Origin: Amycolatopsis roodepoortensis | GTDB lineage: Bacteria; Actinomycetota; Actinomycetes; Mycobacteriales; Pseudonocardiaceae | DNA: 64,000 nt | Direction of reading: 5' to 3' | NCBI RefSeq assembly: GCF_014873915.1 | Contig: NZ_JADBEJ010000001.1 | Coordinates: 682,001-746,000, forward strand | In this document: positions 40,008-48,292 of the stretch, in pieces | How the letters are laid out: each line of letters opens with the position of its first letter | Numbering within the stretch: the stretch's first letter is position 1 | The notes under the pieces: model-generated | Database searches by the model: none | What the model was told of the DNA's origin: nothing | The model's input: the letters and a program-made list of their open reading frames with translations, nothing else | Translations under genes and position numbers: made by a program

Positions 40008-40853
40008 ATGCCTTCTTTCGCCACCCCGGAACCCATTCTCGCGGACCTCGAGCCGGTCGTCGGCAACGTCCGCATCGTCGCCGGTGACCGCACCGACACG
40101 GTCGTCGAAGTGGCGCCGCTCGACGAGAACAACGAATCCGACGTCGACGCCGCGAAGCGGACGGTCGTCGAATTCTCCGGCGGCACCCTGACCGTCCGCG
40201 CGCCGAAGATGCGCCTGCTCGACTTCTCCAACCGGACGAGGTCGATCGACGTGACCATCGAACTGCCCGCCGGCTCCCGGGTGCAGGGGAGCACCGGGCT
40301 CGGTGACCTGACCGTGACCGGGCGGATCGCCGGCTGCCGCTACCGGTCCGGGACCGGGCACATCCACCTCGACCGCACCGGCGAGCTGAAACTGCACTCC
40401 GCGTCCGGGAACATCGTCGTCGAACACGCCGACGGGAACGCCGACATCAGCACGAGCTCCGGCCGGGTGCACGTCGGCCGGATCGACGGCACCGCGGTGG
40501 TCAAGAACTCCAACGGTGCCACCACGATCGGCGCCGTCGCCGATTCGATCCGCGTCCGGTCGGCCAACGGCGACATCACCGTCGACAAGGCCGAAAGCGG
40601 CGTCGAAGCCAAGACCGCCAACGGTTCCGTCCGCGTGCTCGACGCGGCCAGGGGCACGCTCACCCTCGAGACGTCGCTGGGCGACATCGAGGTCGGCATC
40701 CGCGAGGGCAGCGCGGCCTGGCTCGACGTGAACACCCGTTTCGGCCGGGTCATCAACGACATGGCCGCCGCCACCGCGCCCGGCGCCGCGACCGACAAGG
40801 TCGAGGTCCACGCCGGCACCTCCGTCGGCGACATCGTCGTCCACCGTTCCTGA
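40008..40853 (+). CDS. DUF4097-family beta-helix protein
   Basis: 281 residues, nearly all short beta strands with repeated patterns such as GDLTVTGRIAG, SGNIVVEHADGNADI, SGRVHVGRIDGTAVV and NGDITVDKAESG. These are DUF4097 (putative adhesin) repeats, expected to form a right-handed beta helix. No signal peptide or anchor, so a cytoplasmic role is likely. It sits 51 bp after the RHH gene and 12 bp before an ABC ATPase. This order recurs in actinomycetes as far as I know, but its purpose is not established. Confidence 0.85.
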   Translation: MPSFATPEPILADLEPVVGNVRIVAGDRTDTVVEVAPLDENNESDVDAAKRTVVEFSGGTLTVRAPKMRLLDFSNRTRSIDVTIELPAGSRVQGSTGLGDLTVTGRIAGCRYRSGTGHIHLDRTGELKLHSASGNIVVEHADGNADISTSSGRVHVGRIDGTAVVKNSNGATTIGAVADSIRVRSANGDITVDKAESGVEAKTANGSVRVLDAARGTLTLETSLGDIEVGIREGSAAWLDVNTRFGRVINDMAAATAPGAATDKVEVHAGTSVGDIVVHRS

Positions 40854-40865
40854 AGGGGATCCCCG

Positions 40866-41816
40866 ATGAGAAACCCGGCCATTTCCGCCACCGGACTGCG
40901 TAAATCCTACGGCGACAAGGTCGTCCTGGACGGGATCGATCTGCACGTCCCGGCGGGTACCGTCTTCTCGCTGCTCGGCCCCAACGGCGCGGGCAAGACC
41001 ACCACGGTCAACATCCTGTCCACTTTGGTCACTCCGGACGCCGGTGCGGCGACCATCGCCGGAGCCGACCTCGGCACCGACCCGGACGGCGTCCGCGCCG
41101 CCATCGGCCTCACCGGCCAGTTCTCCGCCGTCGACAATCTCCTCACCGGCGAGGAGAACCTGTTCCTCATGGCGGATCTGCACCATCTGCCGCGCCGGAC
41201 AGGACGCAAGCGTGCCGCCGAACTCCTGGAACGGTTCGAACTGTCCGACGCGGCGAAGAAGACGCCGTCCACCTTCTCGGGTGGCATGCGCCGCAAACTC
41301 GACCTGGCGATGACGTTGATCGGCGACCCGAAGGTCATCTTCCTCGACGAACCGACCACCGGCCTCGACCCGCGCAGCCGCCGCACGATGTGGGAGATCA
41401 TCCGGGACCTCGTCGACGGTGGCGTGACGATCTTCCTCACCACGCAGTACCTGGAGGAGGCCGACCAGCTCGCGGATCGCGTCGCCGTCCTCGACGGCGG
41501 CCGGATCGTCGCGCTGGGCACGCCCGACGAGCTGAAGCGACGCGTACCCGGCGGGCACATGCAGCTGAAGTTCCCCGACGCGGTCTCGCTGCGTGACGCG
41601 ACCCGCGTGCTTCGAGTGTCCACTTCGGACGAAGACGCGCTGGCGCTCCGCGTGCCGACCGACGGCACCGTCGCCGATCTTCGCGCCGTGCTGGACCGCC
41701 TCGACGCCGAATCCGTCGCCGTCGACAGCCTCACCGTGCACACGCCGGACCTCGACGACGTGTTCCTCAGCCTCACCGGTCACCGGACCGGCGCCACCAA
41801 GGAGATGGCCCGATGA
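40866..41816 (+). CDS. ABC transporter ATPase, DrrA-type
   Basis: 316 residues. Walker A is GPNGAGKTTT, the signature is FSGGMRRKLDLAM, Walker B is VIFLDEPTTGLDP, and the switch region is FLTTQYLEEAD. The roughly 80-residue C-terminal extension typical of daunorubicin-resistance ATPases is present. It overlaps the permease start by four bases (ATGA). Together they should export a drug or lipid-like molecule. Confidence 0.93.
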   Translation: MRNPAISATGLRKSYGDKVVLDGIDLHVPAGTVFSLLGPNGAGKTTTVNILSTLVTPDAGAATIAGADLGTDPDGVRAAIGLTGQFSAVDNLLTGEENLFLMADLHHLPRRTGRKRAAELLERFELSDAAKKTPSTFSGGMRRKLDLAMTLIGDPKVIFLDEPTTGLDPRSRRTMWEIIRDLVDGGVTIFLTTQYLEEADQLADRVAVLDGGRIVALGTPDELKRRVPGGHMQLKFPDAVSLRDATRVLRVSTSDEDALALRVPTDGTVADLRAVLDRLDAESVAVDSLTVHTPDLDDVFLSLTGHRTGATKEMAR

Positions 41817-42601
41817 GCACCCTGTCCCTTTCGATGCGCGACTCGGCGACCATGCTGCGCCGCAACATCCGGCATATGCAACGGTATCCGTCGCTCACCA
41901 TCATGCTGATCGGCCAGCCGATCGTGTTCCTGCTGCTGTTCGTCTACGTTTTCGGCGGCACGCTCGGGAACGGGCTCGGCGGCGGAGGCGGCAGAGCCGA
42001 ATACGTCGGCTATGTCACGCCTGCCATCCTGCTCGTGACCGTGTGCAGTGCCGCGCTCGGTACCGCGATCTCCGTGGCGACGGACATGACCGAGGGCATC
42101 ATCGCGCGGTTCCGCACGATGGCGATCAGCAAGGCTTCGGTCCTGACCGGGCACGTCGTCGGCGCGCTCATCCAGACCGCGTTCGCGCTCGCCGTGGTCT
42201 TCGGGGTCACGCTGCTCATCGGCTTCTCGCCGACGGCGGGAGTCGGCGAATGGTTCGCGGTCGCCGGCCTGCTGTTGCTGCTGACCATCGCGCTCACCTG
42301 GCTTTCGGTGGCGCTCGGCCTGGCGGCCAAGAGCGTGGAGACGGCCAGCAACACGCCGATGATCTTCATGCTGCTGCCGTTCCTCGGCAGCGGGTTCGTG
42401 CCCACCGACTCGATGCCCGCGTGGCTGCGCTGGTTCGCCGACTACCAGCCGTTCACGCCGGTGATCGAAACCCTCCGCGGACTGCTGCTCGGCACTCCGA
42501 TCGGCAGCAGCGGCTGGCTCGCGATCGGGTGGTGCGTGCTGCTCTCGGTGGTCGGATATGTGTGGTCGAAGTCCTTGTTCGCCAAGGAACGCGACCGCTG
42601 A
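41813..42601 (+). CDS. ABC transporter permease, DrrB/ABC-2 type
   Basis: 262 residues with six membrane segments and the ABC-2 signature around AISKASVLTGHVVGALIQT and MLLPFLGSGFVPTDSMP. It pairs with the preceding ATPase through an ATGA overlap. A terminator hairpin follows 22 bp after the stop. Confidence 0.92.
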   Translation: MSTLSLSMRDSATMLRRNIRHMQRYPSLTIMLIGQPIVFLLLFVYVFGGTLGNGLGGGGGRAEYVGYVTPAILLVTVCSAALGTAISVATDMTEGIIARFRTMAISKASVLTGHVVGALIQTAFALAVVFGVTLLIGFSPTAGVGEWFAVAGLLLLLTIALTWLSVALGLAAKSVETASNTPMIFMLLPFLGSGFVPTDSMPAWLRWFADYQPFTPVIETLRGLLLGTPIGSSGWLAIGWCVLLSVVGYVWSKSLFAKERDR

Positions 42602-42622
42602 ACTGAGAGCTGAACTGGGGGT

Positions 42623-42655
42623 CGCCCCGGGCCGGAAACCCTCCGGCCCGGGGCG
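42623..42655 (+). terminator. Terminator after the RHH-DUF4097-ABC operon
   Basis: 13-bp perfect G/C-rich arms (42623-42635, 42643-42655) around a 7-nt loop (AAACCCT), followed by TTGGTCTT. Confidence 0.7.
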
Positions 42656-42664
42656 CTTGGTCTT

Positions 42665-42698
42665 ATCTCCCGCAATTAGTCGACTAATTGCGGGAGAT
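42665..42698. repeat. 34-bp perfect palindrome
   Basis: All 17 bases on each side of the centre (between 42681 and 42682, inside GTCGAC) are complementary, and the middle is AT-rich (AATTAGTCGACTAATT). It lies 10 bp after the terminator, with no divergent promoter near by. It may be a second bidirectional terminator or a protein binding site. Confidence 0.7.
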
Positions 42699-42736
42699 CC
42701 GCTTCGGCAACCTCGGCGCAACGCCCTGCGGCTTGC

Positions 42737-43217
42737 GTGACTGGTCCGATCGTGCGTGACTGTGTGGGTTTCGGGTCGTCTAACGTCTCGAAATCCACAC
42801 GGTCGTGTATGAGGGGTCCGGTCATGGTCGGGGCGTTGCCCGATCACGGTGTCTCGGCGGTCTCGCGGAGCCCGCCACCCGGGTCTGCGGGTGAGATCGT
42901 GCCGCGTGCCGTCGGGCGTGCCGGTGTGGGTGTGTGACCGGACCGGTCGTGTGTGACTGTGTGGATTTCGGGCCATCCAACGTCCCGGAATCCACACGGT
43001 CGTGTATGAGGGGTCCGGTCATGGTCGGGGCGTTGCCCGATCACGGTGTCTCGGCGGTCTCGCGGAGCCGGCCACCCGGGTCTGCAGTGAGATCGTGCCG
43101 CGTGCCGTCGGGCGTGCCGGTGTGGGTCTGTGACTGGACCGATCGTGCGTGACTGTGTGGATTTCGGGTCATCCAACGTCCCGAAATCCACACAGTCCCG
43201 GATGAACGGACCGGTCA
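42737..43217. repeat. 196-bp tandem repeat containing palindromic modules (about 2.4 copies)
   Basis: Copy 1 is 42737-42933 (197 bp), copy 2 42934-43129 (196 bp), partial copy 3 43130-43217. Each begins with an 88-bp nested inverted repeat: outer arms GTGAC[CT]GG[AT]CCG and an inner stem. In copy 3 the inner stem is 17 bp and perfect (43152-43168 with 43180-43196), with an 11-nt loop. A 108-bp spacer follows in copies 1 and 2, so the order is palindrome-spacer-palindrome-spacer-palindrome. No coding frame is credible. This fills the gene-free gap between the ABC operon and the TAP hydrolase. Confidence 0.8.
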
Positions 43218-43229
43218 CGACCCAGGCGA

Positions 43230-44672
43230 TCAGCAGGCGAAATCGTGCCCCGGCCGCGTCCCATCCACCAGAAACCCCGTCGCGAGGTCGTTCGCGCACT
43301 TGTTGTCCTTGAACAGGTACGCCAGATGCCCGCCCTGGTCGACGGTCACCATCCTGGCGCGCTCGCCGAAGGCTTGGCGCAGTTTCCGTGCCCCCGCCAG
43401 CGGCGTGGCCGGGTCGCGGAGGTTCTGCACGATCAGCACGTTCGACGGGCCGCGGTCGGTGATCTTCACGGGCGGTTCGATCGGTTCGGACGGCCAGAAC
43501 GCGCACGGCGTGATGTCCGCGGCCGCCGCGCCGAACAGCGGATGGCGGAACCGGTCGATGGCGACGTTGCGTCGATACGTGCCGACGTCCTCCGGCCAGT
43601 CGGAGTCGTTGCAGATCACGTGCAGCTGACTCGCGATGTAGTTGTCCGACGGGTAGCCCGCACCGGACAGAGACGACGGGACGGGCTTGCCGGTGTCGAG
43701 CGCGCGCCAGGTCTCGGCCAGATGCGGCAGACGCCGGTCGTAGTAGAGCTCGGCGAAAGTGACGTGGCGGAACACCTGGCCGTTGTAGCCGTCCGGGCTC
43801 GGCGTCCGGTCCAGTCGCGCGGCGAGCTCGAAGTACTTCGCCGTCACTTGCGCGGGCGTCCGGCCCAGGCCGTATTCGGGTTTCGAGGCGGCGAACTTCG
43901 CGAAGTCCGGGAAGCGGTCTTCGACACCTTGGCCGAACAGGCGCGAGAAGGAGGCGTCCCAGCCGCCGGGGCCGGTCGCGCTGTCGATCAGGAACCGGTC
44001 GCTGCGCTCGGGGAACAACGACGTGTACACCGAGCCGAGGTAGGTGCCGTACGAGATGCCGAAGTAGTTCACCTTCCGCTCGCCGAGCGCCTCGCGCACG
44101 CGGTCCATGTCGCGGGCGGTGTTGGCGGTCGTCATGTACGGCAGGAGCGGGGCGGTGGCCGAGGAACCGCATTTCGCGGCCACGGCGGCGACCCGCTGCG
44201 CCTCGCTCGTGACGTCGGCCGAATTCCGGGCGTACCTCGGGATGTTGGTCGGATGCTCCGCGAGGGACAGCCCGCACGTCACCGGTGTGCTGTTGTGGAC
44301 TCCGCGCGGATCCATCCCGATGACGTCGTAGCTGTCCAGCACTTCCTGCGGGATGTTCAGCTTCTTGAGGGTGGCCGGATAGGCCAGCCCTTCGCCGCCA
44401 GGGCCACCGGTGTTCGTCAGCAGTACGCCTCGGCGCTTCTCCGGTTTGGTGCTCGCCAGCCGGGAGATCGCGATCTCGATGGTCTTCCCGCCGGGATCGC
44501 GGTAGTCGAGCGGTACCTGGATCGTGCCGCATTCCAGGCCGAGGCCCGCCGCCTCCTCCGGGCACGGGCCCCAGTTCGGCGGGGGTGCCGCCGACGCGAC
44601 CGCCGGGGTCGCCGTGGCCACCAAGGCGGCGACCAGCACGGGAAGAACCTTCGCTCCACTTAGGATGGTCAT
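43230..44672 (-). CDS. Secreted alpha/beta hydrolase, tripeptidyl-aminopeptidase (TAP) type
   Basis: 480 residues. A signal peptide (ending ATPAVASAA, near residue 29) is followed by an alpha/beta hydrolase with oxyanion loop NTGGPGGEGLAYP, nucleophile Ser in YFGISYGTYLGSVY and C-terminal His in VDQGGHLAYLF, within the TAP C-terminal domain that has Cys pairs. It probably releases peptides or hydrolyses esters outside the cell. The start overlaps the ABC permease stop (ATGA); GGGAG gives the ribosome site. Confidence 0.9.
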   Translation of the reverse strand: MTILSGAKVLPVLVAALVATATPAVASAAPPPNWGPCPEEAAGLGLECGTIQVPLDYRDPGGKTIEIAISRLASTKPEKRRGVLLTNTGGPGGEGLAYPATLKKLNIPQEVLDSYDVIGMDPRGVHNSTPVTCGLSLAEHPTNIPRYARNSADVTSEAQRVAAVAAKCGSSATAPLLPYMTTANTARDMDRVREALGERKVNYFGISYGTYLGSVYTSLFPERSDRFLIDSATGPGGWDASFSRLFGQGVEDRFPDFAKFAASKPEYGLGRTPAQVTAKYFELAARLDRTPSPDGYNGQVFRHVTFAELYYDRRLPHLAETWRALDTGKPVPSSLSGAGYPSDNYIASQLHVICNDSDWPEDVGTYRRNVAIDRFRHPLFGAAAADITPCAFWPSEPIEPPVKITDRGPSNVLIVQNLRDPATPLAGARKLRQAFGERARMVTVDQGGHLAYLFKDNKCANDLATGFLVDGTRPGHDFAC

Positions 44673-45388
44673 CGGCGAGGCTCCCAGCGGAAGAGCCGCG
44701 TCGCCAGGACGACGGCGACGACGACCCACGCCAGCGTCGGGGCGAGCAGGAGCAGCGAGTCGGTGACGGCCACGCCGCCGTTCCAGGCGTTGACGGCGAG
44801 TTCGGTCGCCGAGCCGCCGGGCAGCAGCCGTTTGAGCAGGGTCAGCTCGTCGGTACCGGAGATCCCGACCCAGCTGGCGACGGCGATCACGCCGAGACTG
44901 ACCGGCAAGGTGGTGACCTGGGCGTGCTCGGGGGAGTTGGTCAGGCCCGCGGTGGCCAGGCCGAGGCCGATCATCATGGCGACGCTGGCGAGTACCGCCA
45001 CCACCAGCAGGGCGACATTGGCGGGCGTATCGGTGATCGTGCCCAGCACGATCATGATCACCGCCACCTGGACGAGCGAGATGACGGTGACCGGCAGTAC
45101 CAGGCCTGCCAGGATGGACGCGTCACCCGCCGCGGTGGAGCGCAGCCGTTTGAGGAAGAGGTTCTGCCGTCGCGAGGCCAGCGTGGTCACCGCGCTGGTG
45201 TAGAGGCCGAAAGCGCAGACGGTGAACATCACGATCGCCGCGATGTACCCGAGACTGCCGATCTTGGTGAAGACCTCGTGCTGGTAGACGAAGAACGTGG
45301 AAATGGCCAGCGGCATCACGAAGCTGGTGATCAGGACCGAGCGGTTCCGGAAGATCTGGATCAGTTCGCTACGGGCTATCGAAAGCAT
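44669..45388 (-). CDS. ABC-2 type transporter permease
   Basis: 239 residues with six membrane segments. The N-terminal ARSELIQIFRNRSVLITSFVMP and the loop ASRRQNLFLKRLRSTAAGDASIL are ABC-2 features. It lies 15 bp after the ATPase gene and overlaps the hydrolase, so all three form one operon divergent from the two-component system. Confidence 0.88.
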   Translation of the reverse strand: MLSIARSELIQIFRNRSVLITSFVMPLAISTFFVYQHEVFTKIGSLGYIAAIVMFTVCAFGLYTSAVTTLASRRQNLFLKRLRSTAAGDASILAGLVLPVTVISLVQVAVIMIVLGTITDTPANVALLVVAVLASVAMMIGLGLATAGLTNSPEHAQVTTLPVSLGVIAVASWVGISGTDELTLLKRLLPGGSATELAVNAWNGGVAVTDSLLLLAPTLAWVVVAVVLATRLFRWEPRR

Positions 45389-45403
45389 GGGAGTCCTTTG
45401 TGG

Positions 45404-46285
45404 CTAGTCGTTGTCGATGGCGCGGAACACGTCGTCGAGCCGGGTCGGGCCCGCTTCGAGATCCCGCAGTTCGATGGCGTTGTCCTGCGCCCACCGCAGC
45501 AGGACGTGCAGGTCCTTCTGCAAGCCGAAGGTTTCGATGACGAACTTCCCGTCGTGTTCGGTCCTGCCCTGCAGCGGCAGCGCCGGCGCCGAGGGTGGCA
45601 GGGCGAACCGGATCACGGCGGGCAGCGTCCGCGTGAGTTCGGAGACCGTGCCCTCCCGGTGGAAGGTGCCCCGGTGCATCAGGCCGATGCGGTCGGCGCG
45701 CTGCTGGGCCTCCTCCAGGTAATGCGTGGTGAGAACGATGGTCGACCCGTCCTCGCGGAGCTTGTCGACCGCGTCCCACAGCGCGTCCCTGGACTGGATG
45801 TCCAGACCGGTCGTCGGCTCGTCGAGGAACACCAGCCGCGGCGAGCCGTACACCGCCGTCGCGAAGTCGAGCCGCCGCTTTTCACCACCGGAAAGCTGCG
45901 ACACCTTCGTGTTGGCCTTGCGGGTCAGGTCCACGATGCCGAGGACCCGTTCGAGCCGGTCCGTGCGCCGCGTCAGGCTCCCGATGAGGCGGATCGATTC
46001 CTTCACCGTCAGATCCGGTGAGAAACCGCTCTCCTGCAGCATGATGCCCATCTCGGGGCGGACGGCGGCGCGGTCCCGCGGGCTCTTCCCCAGCACCCGC
46101 ACCGTGCCCGACGTCGGGTTCCGGTGTCCTTCCAGGGTTTCCAGGGTCGAGGTCTTCCCGGCGCCGTTCGTTCCGAGCAGGGCGTAGAACTCGCCCTGCC
46201 GGACCTGGAAGGACAGATCCTTCACGGCGTGGAAGTCGCCGTACTTGAGGTTCAGGAGGTCAACGTCGATTGCTGTCGAAGTCAT
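45404..46285 (-). CDS. ABC transporter ATPase
   Basis: 293 residues. Walker A GTNGAGKTSTLE, signature QLSGGEKRRLDFA, Walker B LVFLDEPTTGLD and the switch VLTTHYLEEAQ are present. It partners the following permease. A divergent kinase/regulator pair suggests the exporter is induced by a compound sensed at the membrane, as in LiaRS- or DesKR-type systems. Confidence 0.92.
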   Translation of the reverse strand: MTSTAIDVDLLNLKYGDFHAVKDLSFQVRQGEFYALLGTNGAGKTSTLETLEGHRNPTSGTVRVLGKSPRDRAAVRPEMGIMLQESGFSPDLTVKESIRLIGSLTRRTDRLERVLGIVDLTRKANTKVSQLSGGEKRRLDFATAVYGSPRLVFLDEPTTGLDIQSRDALWDAVDKLREDGSTIVLTTHYLEEAQQRADRIGLMHRGTFHREGTVSELTRTLPAVIRFALPPSAPALPLQGRTEHDGKFVIETFGLQKDLHVLLRWAQDNAIELRDLEAGPTRLDDVFRAIDND

Positions 46286-46329
46286 GGCCTGATTCCAGCC
46301 GTTCGGACGCGGGCCGGCCAGTGTGGTCT

Positions 46330-46347
46330 GTCATGATCGGATATGAC
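46330..46347. promoter_or_regulatory. Inverted repeat in the ABC/kinase intergenic region
   Basis: GTCAT (46330-46334) and ATGAC (46343-46347) are separated by 8 bp, between the divergent ABC operon and the kinase gene. It is a candidate response-regulator site. Confidence 0.4.
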
Positions 46348-46393
46348 GTGGCGTCACTGTCGTCCGCGGCGGAGGAGGGCCGATACTGGGCTC

Positions 46394-47506
46394 ATGTCTG
46401 CTGTGGACACCGAGCCGGCGAAGGGAAAGCTGCGCCGGCTCAACCTCACCATGTTCTTCCCGCTGCTCTTCGTCGGCGGGGTGATCGTGGTCGCGTCCGA
46501 CGCGCGGACCTGGTGGCACGCGGCCGTCCTGAGCGCGGGCGTGCTGGCGGCCATGGTCGCCTTCGTGCGGTGGGCGGCGGGCGAGGTCCTGCGGGTGGCG
46601 ATCCCGTGCCTGGTCGTCGCGGCGGCCGTGTGGCCGTTCTCGGTGCTGGTGCCGGGCGGGAGTTCGTCGTTCTTCGGCGTCTTCCTCGTGGGTTCCCTGG
46701 TCGTCCCCCAGTTGCCCCGGCACCGGATCGCGGCGGCCGTCGCGCTCGTCGCGTACATCGCGGCGGTGGGTGCGCTGAGGCCGCTGGTCTCCTACGAGGA
46801 CGTCTCCGGCGAACTGGTCAGCTTCGTGTTCGTCCCGGCGGCGCTCACGGCCGTCGTGCTCGGCCTCATGTTCCCCAACAAGCGGTTCTACGACGTCGTC
46901 AAGGAGCTCGAAGAGTCGCGCGAGCGGGAGGCGGAATTGGCCGTGATCCGGGAACGCGTCCGGTTCGCGAGCGATCTGCACGACATCCAGGGCCACACGC
47001 TGCACGTGGTGAAGCTCAAGGCCGCGCTCGCCAGGAAGCTGGTGGACATCGACGCCGAGCGGGCGAAACAGGAACTGGGGGAGATCCACGCGCTCGTGGC
47101 CGACACGATCACCCAGACGAAGGAACTCGCCTACGCCCAGCGCCGGCTCAACCTCTCCGCCGAACTGGAGAACGCGAGGAACCTCTTCGAGGCCGCGGGG
47201 ATCCGGGTGCGCGTCAACCGGGAGGCGGACGTCGATCCGGCGGCGGGCAGGCTGCTCGGCCAGGTCCTGCGCGAGACCACGACCAACATCCTACGTCACG
47301 CACAGGCGACCCGCGTGCGGATCACGCTGTCGGAATGGAGCATCAGTATCGTCAACGACGGTGCCCAGCGAGCGCCGCTGCCCGAACTCCGCGGGCTGGC
47401 CGCGCTCGAACAACGCGTCGTCGCGGACGGTGGTGAACTGACGGTGGAACAGGAAGACGGGCAGTTCGTGACGGCCGCGACCTTCCCCGCCCGGGAGGGA
47501 CGATGA
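46394..47506 (+). CDS. DesK-like sensor histidine kinase
   Basis: 370 residues. Five or six membrane segments (about 15-165) without a large external loop, a short coiled coil, then HisKA_3 with the acceptor His196 in ASDLHDIQGHTLHVV, and an HATPase whose N box is RETTTNILRHAQAT. Sensing is probably within the membrane. ATG 46394 lies six bases after GATACT, so the transcript may be leaderless. It overlaps the regulator by four bases. Confidence 0.9.
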   Translation: MSAVDTEPAKGKLRRLNLTMFFPLLFVGGVIVVASDARTWWHAAVLSAGVLAAMVAFVRWAAGEVLRVAIPCLVVAAAVWPFSVLVPGGSSSFFGVFLVGSLVVPQLPRHRIAAAVALVAYIAAVGALRPLVSYEDVSGELVSFVFVPAALTAVVLGLMFPNKRFYDVVKELEESREREAELAVIRERVRFASDLHDIQGHTLHVVKLKAALARKLVDIDAERAKQELGEIHALVADTITQTKELAYAQRRLNLSAELENARNLFEAAGIRVRVNREADVDPAAGRLLGQVLRETTTNILRHAQATRVRITLSEWSISIVNDGAQRAPLPELRGLAALEQRVVADGGELTVEQEDGQFVTAATFPAREGR

Positions 47507-48105
47507 CGACGGTCGTGCTCGCCGACGACGAAGCCCTGCTGCGCAAGGCGATGGCCGCGTTGCTCCCGCTCGAAGGCGAGATCACCGTCCTCGCCGAGGC
47601 GGAGAACGGCGAAGAGGCCGTCGAGGCCACCTTGCGGCACGAGCCCGACGTGCTCGTCATCGACCTCGAAATGCCCGGGGTGGACGGGCTGGGCGCGGTC
47701 GCGGAGATCCGCCGCACGCGGCCGAACCAGGTCATCCTCATGCTGACCCGGCACGCGAAACCCGGGGTGCTCCGCAAGGCCCTCAAACTCGGTGTCCAGG
47801 GCTTCGTGAGCAAGGCTGCCGAGCCGTCGCACATCACGTTCGTCATCGGCGCCCTGCATCAGGGCAAACGCTGGATCGACCCGGACGTCTCCGCGCTCGC
47901 CGTCGTCGACGACTGTCCCCTCACCGAGCGGGAGCTGGAGGTGCTGCGGGTGACCGGCGAGGGCTATTCCGTCGCCGAGATCGCCGCACAGCTCCACCTC
48001 GCGCAGGGCACGGTGCGGAACTATCTCTCGAACGCGATGCAGAAGACCCAGACGCAGACCCGGCACGAAGCCGCCAGGTACGCCCGCGAGCACGATTGGC
48101 TTTAG
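47503..48105 (+). CDS. DesR-like NarL-family response regulator
   Basis: 200 residues. The receiver is intact: LADDEALLR at the start, phospho-acceptor Asp54 in VLVIDLEMPG and Lys in GFVSKAAEP. LuxR HTH at about 137-195 (LTERELEVLRVTGEGYSVAEIAAQLH). It most likely controls the divergent ABC-hydrolase operon. Confidence 0.92.
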   Translation: MTTVVLADDEALLRKAMAALLPLEGEITVLAEAENGEEAVEATLRHEPDVLVIDLEMPGVDGLGAVAEIRRTRPNQVILMLTRHAKPGVLRKALKLGVQGFVSKAAEPSHITFVIGALHQGKRWIDPDVSALAVVDDCPLTERELEVLRVTGEGYSVAEIAAQLHLAQGTVRNYLSNAMQKTQTQTRHEAARYAREHDWL

Positions 48106-48150
48106 GCGCTGTCCTGCAAGTCAGTTCGCGGTCGGGGCCGGCGGTGGAGT

Positions 48151-48203
48151 GTTGCGAAAGCCACTTTCGCAACGCTGAAGGTTGTGAAAGTGGCTTTCGC
48201 AAC
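48151..48203. repeat. Compound hairpin element, copy 2 (convergent gene end)
   Basis: 23-nt arms (48151-48173, 48181-48203) pair with one G-U wobble around a 7-nt loop. The left arm is itself GTTGCGAAAG-CCA-CTTTCGCAAC. Relative to the copy at 7108, stem base pairs differ by paired changes that keep pairing. It lies between a response regulator gene and a convergent XRE gene. Confidence 0.7.
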
Positions 48204-48292
48204 GTCGGTGGGCGCGGGCTTCGAGCGGCACCGCCCCGCACTCACGACCATCTGTACCGACGTTTTCGGACACCTTTGGCTTTCGGCACCGC

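Noticed and set aside
42737..43217. Possible CRISPR array
   Set aside because: The period is 196 bp, the spacers are nearly identical to each other and the repeats are long palindromic modules, unlike CRISPR; no cas genes are near.
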